64,000 nt of DNA from Phymorhynchus buccinoides (Eukaryota; Mollusca; Gastropoda; Neogastropoda; Raphitomidae). The stretch covers positions 42,001,239-42,065,238 of the forward strand of contig CM065698.1 of NCBI GenBank assembly GCA_017654935.2, written 5' to 3'. Below the pieces are notes generated by a model that saw nothing but the letters and a program-made list of their open reading frames with translations, was not told the origin of the DNA and did no database searches. Below are positions 9,849 through 19,036 of the stretch, piece by piece. A program made the position numbers and the translations under genes. Positions within the stretch are counted from its first letter, which is position 1, and each line of letters starts with the position of its first letter.

Positions 9849-12800
9849 GTGCCCATGTACGTAGCACACGTTAAACCCAGTGGCTACGAAAAAGTTGTCA
9901 TTTGGTCAAAATGTCCCCCCCCCCCCCCCCCCCCCCTCATCAGTCAGTCACAAAAAATTGCATGCAAAAAACAATGGCTGCAACGCGCTCTCCAGGTGAG
10001 AGCAACCCGAATTTCACAGACACCTCTGTGACTATAAAGTACTTAATACCTAATACATATTTATTACTAAAAGTCTCCAGTATAACGACCGCCTTTGTCC
10101 AGTCAGTCCGGTGCTTGGAATACTCAGGTTCGACCGTGCCTTACTCAAGTTACTGTACGATAAAATCATTGAGTCAAAATGGTCCGTCTTTTTCTTTTTC
10201 ATGAACCAATTTTACAAGGGTCAAATTTGATGTAGAATTGTGCAGCTGTCACAACTGTTACATCAGGAATTAGCAGGGCATCTCTCTCTTTCTCTCCATC
10301 TCTCTCTGTCTTTGTCTCTGTCTCTGTCTCTCTGTCTCTCTCTCTTTGTCTCTGTCTCTCTTCATGGGTGAAAGTAAAACATTCTCTCGATCCTGAAATG
10401 GCCCGTTTCAATGTTCTCTGAATCTTCCCAATCCTGAAATGGTTACCGTATTAAAAATAATTTCCAAAATCTGTGTGTGTGTCTGTGTAAACATGATGGG
10501 TGGGAATAGCATTAAAATTGCATATTTATCATCTTGTTTTAATCTGTCATCTATTTTGGAAGAAATATTTTATTTTATAAGGCTGTGGTTCCAGATGACA
10601 AGATGGCCAATCCTGAAGACTTTCTATCAGCTTTTTAATCCTGATTTCAGGAGCATGCCTGAACTACTTTTCACCCATGTCTGTTGTTTTTCGTTGCTAA
10701 TCCAGGGCTCCCAATCGTCCCGCGAAACAAGGGGTCCCAGGGACTCCTTCACTTACAGGATAGAGGGTCCTAGAGGCGGGATAGAGGGTCCCGGTGGCAT
10801 TGCGAATGCTAAAAATAATTTTTATAGTGCATCCCTGGGACCCCCTGCACATTCTTTTAGAGGGTCCCTTAGAATTCTAATACTTCATAGACCCCCAAAT
10901 GGGGGTCCCTGGGAGCCCTGCTAACCTGTATGGTCTGGTGTAGATTGACAGCGGTTGCCTTCTTCATGCAGGCCTTGATCATCTCTGATGTGAAGAAATT
11001 CGTCTCCCCCCGCCTCTCCACTGTTATTTTGCGAAAGTCCTCCTGAGATACAAATCAAACAGAGTCCGAGTTTGAAAAATGTTGATGATTGCCAGAGTGT
11101 GTGTGTGTGCATGTGTGCATATGGCTGTGTGTATGTGTGTATGTGTGCATGGGTGTGTCTAGGTGTGGGTGTGTGCATGTGTGTGCGTGCATGGGTGTAT
11201 ATGAGTGTGTATATGGGTGTATGGGTGTATAGGTGTGTGTGTGTCAAAGTCAACATTTTTATTTTCAGATGGAACATTGAATAAGCAATAAAGGTTTGCT
11301 TTTTCACATCGTCATCTATAACACAATTAAAGAAGGAAATAAATGTGTGTGTGTGTGTGAGTGTGCGCGTGTGCGTGCACGTGCATGTGTGTGCGTCTGT
11401 GTGCGTGCATGTGTGTGTGCTTATGTGCATTTAAGTGTGTGTATGGGCGTATGTGTATAACTATAACTGTGTGCATGCGTGCATGCATGCGTTCATGCGA
11501 GTGTGCTTGCATGCGTGTTTAGTAGCTTGCCTTCAATTACAAAAAGAGAAAGCCTACAAAGTTGCATCTAACTAAAGTACCAGCAGAATGGGGCAGATGG
11601 CTTTGGTGGGGTGGGTCATGTACAGAGGCCCATTGTAGCCCACCATCTCCGTCATGTAGGGCAGGGCTCCGCAGTGATCCAGGTGGAAATGACTGTCAAC
11701 ACACAAAGCAAATAAACAAAACACAATGATCAAAGGCCACAAATCGCTGTGCGCAAAACAAAGAGACGCAAGTCGAAAGACGTCACTTCACATGAGGAAT
11801 GGAAAATTCGATACAGCAAAAATCGCTTAAGTCAAAATTGAAGGGACTGAACATTTATTTTGAGATAGCCAATATTTTGAGTTAAAAAGACTTTTCAACA
11901 CAGAGATTAGTATACTGGGATCTAAAAATGATTGTGAGTTATCCAGTGTTTTGGAGTTATCCGTTTTTGAGTTATCAGTTCTCCACTGTATTTCCATTCT
12001 TTCAGGTCAAATTGCGTCAAGATTGTTTTTCTTTATTTAGCATCACCATCAATAACCTTTGCGCATTTTGTTTTGGTGTATCATCTTTGACTTACAGCTT
12101 TGTTAGATGACGCAGTTTGTCTTTATCGACCGGTAAGTCCAACACATCGAAGTTAGTCCAATTTTCACTTCGTCTGTATGTTTTGCGTAAAGCGAAATAA
12201 TAAACTCTTTTCTCTTATCAGTTTTGATTACCAATCCAGTTTAGGCCCTTTATACCAATCCAGTTTACACCCTTGGCGCATTCGGGTCAAAGTCATAGGG
12301 ATCACGATATATCAGTATGTTCTGGGGAGCTGTTGATGGATCGACGTAGGTGGCGCCTTCGGAGGACCCCACACACACTGCCTCCACAACTAATAAGACA
12401 TTGTAAATGTCAGTAGGGGGCTTAGTAGGTGGTGTCCTGCGCATGATAACTCAGAACAGGCTCCACTTATGTAACTGTAACACACGGGTGCTCCTGGAAA
12501 ATCTAAAAAATCCTGCAAGGCAGGAGTCCAGGGGCCGCCCAGTTAAAACTTGACTTAAACAATCCTAAAAATATATAAAGTTCCTGGTAAAGGCATACAA
12601 TATTTATCTGTATTCTTTTCTTTTATATTCTACACATGCGAGAAACCGACAAAATGTTTATAAATAGGAAATTTGTTGCTTCTCAAATTCTCATAATCCG
12701 GCGACGCAGGCTCCAGGAAATAAAAAATCCTGCATTTCAGGACATCCTGAAAGCAGGAGCCTCCATGCTGTAACAAAATGACCCAGCAGCAGTGCAGTGC

Positions 12801-14607
12801 CATCCTGTTTCTTTGTCCTATTCTCCCTCTCTTTCTCTTTCTCTGGACCTGGATTCTCCTGCCTAGTTTATTTCAATAACTTAAAAGTATTCTTTCTGTT
12901 AAAAAAAAGACCCATAACAATACATACCTGATGATAACACAGTCCAGATGCTCTGTCAGCGGACCCTCCCTAGTGATGTAGGAAAAGTCAGGAAACCTCC
13001 GCTACAAGTACAACACACAAACATGGCAGTCTTTGAATATTTCTTTTCAGTAAAAGGCTTTAATTCCGTGGATGTTTTCCTTGTCACAAATCGTGCCAAA
13101 GAGGTGCAATATTTTATGGACTGTCCTACAATGTACACCTTATTGAAAGGTGTACCCCCCTGTGTGAGTATCTGTGTATTCAGGATAAGTGGGGATAATG
13201 TTATCATCTTGTTTTAATCTGTCATACACACGCACCCGAAAAAAATGGGCAGAAATGTTTTATTTTACATGTATAAAAAGACCATGGTTCCGGATGACAA
13301 GGTGGCCAATCCTGAAAACTCTTTTCATAAGCTTTTTCAATCCTAATTTCAGGAGCATGCCTGAATTACTTTCACCTATGATCGATCATGTATTATAACC
13401 ATTCACACACAACAAAGACTCCAGTGTCAAAAGGGTCGATCTTACCTCATCGTTGAATCCCATGTGCATGCCACAGTCCAGCATGATGTTGCGGCCACCG
13501 ATGCCGACCAAGATACAGCTGCGGCCCACATCTGACGGAATATGCAAATAGGTTTTTTTTACCGCATGAGTGAAAATTGCTTAAGTCAAAATTGAAGGGA
13601 CTTAAATTTTATTTTGAGACAGCCAATATTTTGGGTAAAAACAACATTTCAATATAAAGATTGGGACCCAAAAGTTATTGTGAGTTATCCAGTGTTTTTT
13701 AGTTATCAGGGTTCAACTGTATCTAGGGTTCCCAGCCCAAACTGTTTCTACTGATCATAATAGATCCTTACAGTTACAATGCAAAATGTTGGATGTAAAT
13801 TTGTAACATTTCCTCATCTTTCTTATTACATATTATACATTGTGATTTTTAAACTATTATCATCAAAAAGAAAAAAAAAACTTTTTCATATCTCTAAATC
13901 GTTATCATCGTTATTGATTTTCCCATACAATTTGCATCATCTCAAATTAGTCAAAACCCTCAAACTTGTAAAAATCATACAATACAACTTGAGTAAGCCT
14001 TTACATTAAATTAAAAATAAAAACTCATAATTCACTCATAAAATGCAAGCAACAATATTAGTGCCATGCTTCTTTTCAATATTTCAGTGAGATATAGAAG
14101 CACCATTTATCAAAGTAGCAAATTATAACATATGTGCAATCAAGCAAAACCTTCTTTTTTTTTTAATTAGAATATAAAACACAAGAAATTCTGAGTACAT
14201 GGCTTTTTTATGAGCATAGCTTACACAGAGTTACAGCTTTATCTTTTTTCAGTTCATCTTTTTCTTCATGACAATTATGCCAAATTTATATCCAAAACAA
14301 AAAACTCTCACTCTCAGTCTCACTCAGACCTGAGACATCTATATAATACATTGAATCTCAACAATCAATAATCCATTAGTAGAGAAACATTCCATTTGGC
14401 ATTTGATTTATAAACTACTTACCCTGGCCAGCACCTGCAAAAATAAGAGAAAACAAAGCATTGAATTTCAATGACTCAACAGTTGAATACTTAGAAAATA
14501 GACACAGAATCGTAGGTTATTGGTCGTATCTTTAAAATCGCAAATAGACATGTACAGCCGCAGTACACGCATGTATGCACAAACACACACACATCACATA
14601 CAATATA

Positions 14608-14639
<32 letters not shown>

Positions 14640-14954
14640 AGCGTGCGAGTGTGTGTGTGTGTGCACGCGAGTGTGTGTGTGTGTCATTGTGTACATGGGG
14701 GGGGGGGTGTACAGGGCTCCCAATCGTCCCGCAAAACAAGGGGTCCCAGGGACTCCTTCACTTACATTATAGAGGGTCCTAGAGGCGGGATAGAGGGTCC
14801 CAGTGGCCATAGTGAATGCTAAAATAGTGCATCCCTAGGACCCAGGGCTGCACATTCTTTTAGAGGGTCCTGTAGAATTTTAGTGCTTCATAGACCCCCA
14901 AATGGGGGTCCCTGGGAGCCCTGAGATGTGTGTGAGTGTGTATGTGTGTGACAC

Positions 14955-15015
<61 letters not shown>

Positions 15016-18000
15016 GCGTGTGCGTGTGTGTGTGTGTGCATTGTTGATTGTGGCCACGCATACCTAAGAAGAAGAAGTGTGTCTGAATCTGAATCGTAAC
15101 CCTGAGCTATCCAACTGGATGTGTGTGTATGTGTGTGTGTGAGTGGGGGGGGGGGGGGGGGGGGGGTTTGTGTGATATTGCAATGTTTATTGCACGTCGT
15201 GTAAAGTGCATGGTCAGGTCAGGTCAGGTAGTTAGGTAGGTAGGTAGGTAGGTGATGTAGGGCTATGTATAGGCCTCTCGGCCCTTATTACGCCCCTTCT
15301 CAATGAATTTGACTTGACAAAATTATTTAGTGGTTGGTGTCTCTTAAATCAAAAACTAATTTTTTTTTAAAGTTAAATCTTTAAGAGAATGGATTTTTTT
15401 TCTTTTTTTTTTATTCATCAAAACATTTAAATTTTGTTTTCAAATGGTGTGTTTTCGTTCAAAAGATTTTTGAATTCATTAATGCTAGGTGCATTCTTTA
15501 TGTTAATTGGTAGATCATTTCACAACACGGTTAGTAAAAAAAGTTTTTGCGGGTGTTAGTATTAGATCTGTTAAGAAACAATTTACCATCACTGTTTCTT
15601 GTTTTGTCTACTGTACATTTTATGAAAAAGTCATTGAAATTTATATCATCAAGATTATGTACAATTTTATAGGTTTGAATAAGGTCCCCTCTAAGTCTTC
15701 TTCCCTTCAAAGATGGTAATTTTAGAAAATGTAAACGTTCCTCGTAAGACATATTTTTACATGCTTTAACTAATTTTGTGGCTCTTCTCTGAACTTTTTC
15801 AATTATTATTGATTGTCTTTTTTAGGTTAGGATGCCATATACAGTTGCCATATTCTATGTGAGGTCATTGTCATTCTTCCAATGTACATTACCTTGCATT
15901 TTTGGACATTAAAATATAAGTTCCATTTATCCAGTATCCCTGAAAACCGGAACTCCCAAAACTCCCCGAAAATTCAGGGAAATCCCTGAAACTCCCCAGA
16001 ACTTCCCGAGTCAACGGGTCAATCTTTACGAGTGTAAACAAATGATCACAGTTCGCCATTTGATCGACAGTTAACGATTTAATAGGCGATCAAAATCCAA
16101 GTCCAAAAATGCCAGTACTACTAGAGCCCGAAAACGACCAAAATCGACCGCAAACAACACATCATGACCTTATTTTTAATTCTGATTCTGTTAAAAGGCC
16201 TACTTTTAGGGCAAAGTAGACGATGGGGAGAACTTTTATCCTAACCTGTTTCTCTCCTCATTACACTGGGAGTAGTGTTTGGAGTAGTGTCCCTTGAATT
16301 GTTTATTTACATTTCGATTGGTTAGCTACCTTTGCCAGTGAACAGTGTTCTTTTCTTATAGTTTTGTGCTATCGATCACACGATGATTGCTGTTCTTTTC
16401 TGCTGCCTTCGAGTTCAGTCGCTACAATCAACACGCTGATTACTTGTTGAGACAAGAACATACAGAGGTGTGTCTGCCAGCAGCAGGATCGTGTTTGATT
16501 CATGATCTCGATCCTGAGTTTCCTCAATTCCAACTACAGTCTACATCATGCCTCGCAGATCAAAGTACCCATGCTGTGTGTGCAACGTAACAACATGCAA
16601 GACCAACTGCATACAATGCTCATTTTGTTGCAGATGGATCCACAGGTTAGTTTCTGTTTACTTTTCCTTGAATTCTGAATGATTGTGACTGCTTTTCTGT
16701 GATAGTCAGGTCAGATCAGATCAGATGATCACATCAGAAAGAGCAATAATGAGATGTAGCCGTTAGGCTTTTAAAGTTCTTCTTCCTATTGGGGATGTTT
16801 ATCCTGCTCCACGCTCAAAGTCTTCGCATAGACTGCCAATGGCGCACAGTCATGAATTCCTATGCTGGTTGTAGTGTTGTATATTGGGGGGGATGTTTAT
16901 CCTGCTCCACGCCCAAAGTCTTTGCATAGACTGCCAATGGTGCACAGTCATGAATTCCTATGCTGGTTGTAGTGTTGTATTTTTTTTTTCCCTATGAAGC
17001 AAGGATTAGGGAAACGGTGCTAGCTGTTCTAGCAAGTATATACATTATTTATACTCTCATTTCGCTTTTTGCAGAAGGTGCATTCCAATGAGCCACGAAC
17101 ATCTGCAGAAGTGGTCTTCCAGCACTTTGAAGTTTGTGTACCCTTGCTGTGGTTTAGATGACGGGAACTGGACCTTTTCTACAAGGAGAGCCCTGGAACG
17201 GTGAGTGACTAAGTGTGACACAGAGAGGGATGATGATCATGATGATGATGATAGTGGTGATGGAATGGTGAGTGAGGAGAATCTGTCTGCAATAGACACT
17301 ACAACAAAATAAATTAGTGTTTTTATATAAGCTATATAATACTAGCAGCTACGCCCCGCTCGTTTTGCTTTGCAGTAGCTCAGGACCTTAATAGGTTTTA
17401 CCATGCTGATCAAGTGTTATGGTATAAGTATGACTAAAAGTTTGGACACTATCACCTGGACAGACAGACAGACAGACACACATGCACATACATATGATCT
17501 GAAAGTTAAGAAGTTGGTTGCAGGTTGTGGGCAGACGCATGCGCAGATCAGGCCAAGAGTGAACAGCTCCTGTTGGACACGTATGATGTTCACATGCCGC
17601 CGTACAAACCAGGGCATGCGAGTAATCATCCGGTGGACAAGGTTTCAAAAACGATTGTGCAGAAATATCACCCAGTGCTCCTGGAGACGCACCAGCCATT
17701 GAATGTTGTTGGGGACGGCAATTGCATTTTTAGAGCGGTGTCCCTTGCGTTGTATGGCACCCAAGAGCACCATTTACTGCTTCGACTTCTGGCGGCCATC
17801 GAGATGTTGCTGAATCAGCAATATTATGACACAACCCACCCACAATACATTGATCTTTTCAATGATCGACTCATCTTTGACAGTTTTTAAAGTGCATTGA
17901 ATGTCACGACTGACGCTGCCCACTGTGGGCTGATGGCTGTGAGTGCACTCAGTGCTGCGCTGGGTGTACCTATACAATCGTGTTGTCCACCCACCCAGGG

Positions 18001-18239
18001 TGCATACTTTCTGACTGAACCTCTGTCACGAGAAACTCGAGGCAGAGGGGTTTGCAGCAAGAAGAAACCTGAATGTACGCTAATGTGGACAACCTCACAC
18101 ATTCCTGAAAAAGTGTGTGACTTTCGCCCAAATCATTTTGTGATTTTGGTTGATAACAGACGGCCTGTCATGGTTGACATGACATGTTCAGAGGACATAC
18201 ATCTTCCAGCAACAAAGACGATGATGATGTTGTTGTTGG

Positions 18240-18304
<65 letters not shown>

Positions 18305-19005
18305 TTGATTGTAATGATGGGGATGGCTCTAACTAGAGTCTAAGTATAGCACACAGAGGATTGATGATCATGATGATGTTGGTGGTGATGTTATTGTTAG
18401 TGTTGATCACTTGATGATGATGATGGTGAAAGTGATGGTGGTGGTGATGGTGATGATGAAGGTGATGGTGATGGTGATGGTGATGGCTGTAATGGTGGTG
18501 GTGATGGTGATAGTTGTGATGGTGGTGGTGATGGTGATGTCTTGATAGACAAACGTGAAGAACCTGTCATTGACATTGATGATTCTCTTGCCTGTCCTCG
18601 TCACTCTACCCCAAAGCATCAAAACATCCACAGTCCTGATTTTTCCGTGACGACCATTTTCACACATGTCCCGAAAATGTCCACACATCGCAAAAATGAT
18701 GATGATGATGATTGGGTTGATGATGTTGATGATGGTGAAGCAAGAAATGTTAGACAGAGAATAGATCAACAAAATACTTTGTGTCGTAATAATTTCGGGG
18801 AGTTTTGGGGAGTTCCGGTATTCAGGGGTACCCGTTTTATCTGACCATGCTTGTAGAATGTACTTGTACTGTTGTAGAGAGTGGTCTTAGGACATTAGGC
18901 CTCGCGGCCTCTTCACTGTCCTGTCATTTTTGTTTGAACTTTTGCACTACTGTTGGTGACTACTGTAATGTTCAGTCTTGCCTGTCAGTGTAGGCAAAAA
19001 AATAC

Positions 19006-19036
<31 letters not shown>

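Larger units (their letters stand above)
15932..18835 (+). mobile_element. Inverted-repeat element carrying a zinc-finger/OTU-like gene, inserted in a LINE
   Basis: 2904 bp. The left end is CAGTATCCCTGAAAACCGG followed by AACTCCC-AAAACTCCCCGAAAATT. The right end, read inverted, gives GGGTACCCCTGAATACCGG then AACTCCCCAAAACTCCCCGAAATT. TTTATC stands on both sides (15926-15931 and 18836-18841), and joining the flanks restores a LINE RT reading frame (WSDK then WNLYFNV). So this is a genuine insertion with a target duplication of at least 6 bp; 8 bp with two mismatches is possible. The only coding content seen is the zinc-finger/OTU-like gene. No known transposase was recognised. Confidence 0.8.

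Noticed and set aside
10703..10926. 8-bp hAT-type target duplication for family F4
   Set aside because: Flanks match only 5 of 6 or 4 of 5 bases in two copies and not at all in the third.
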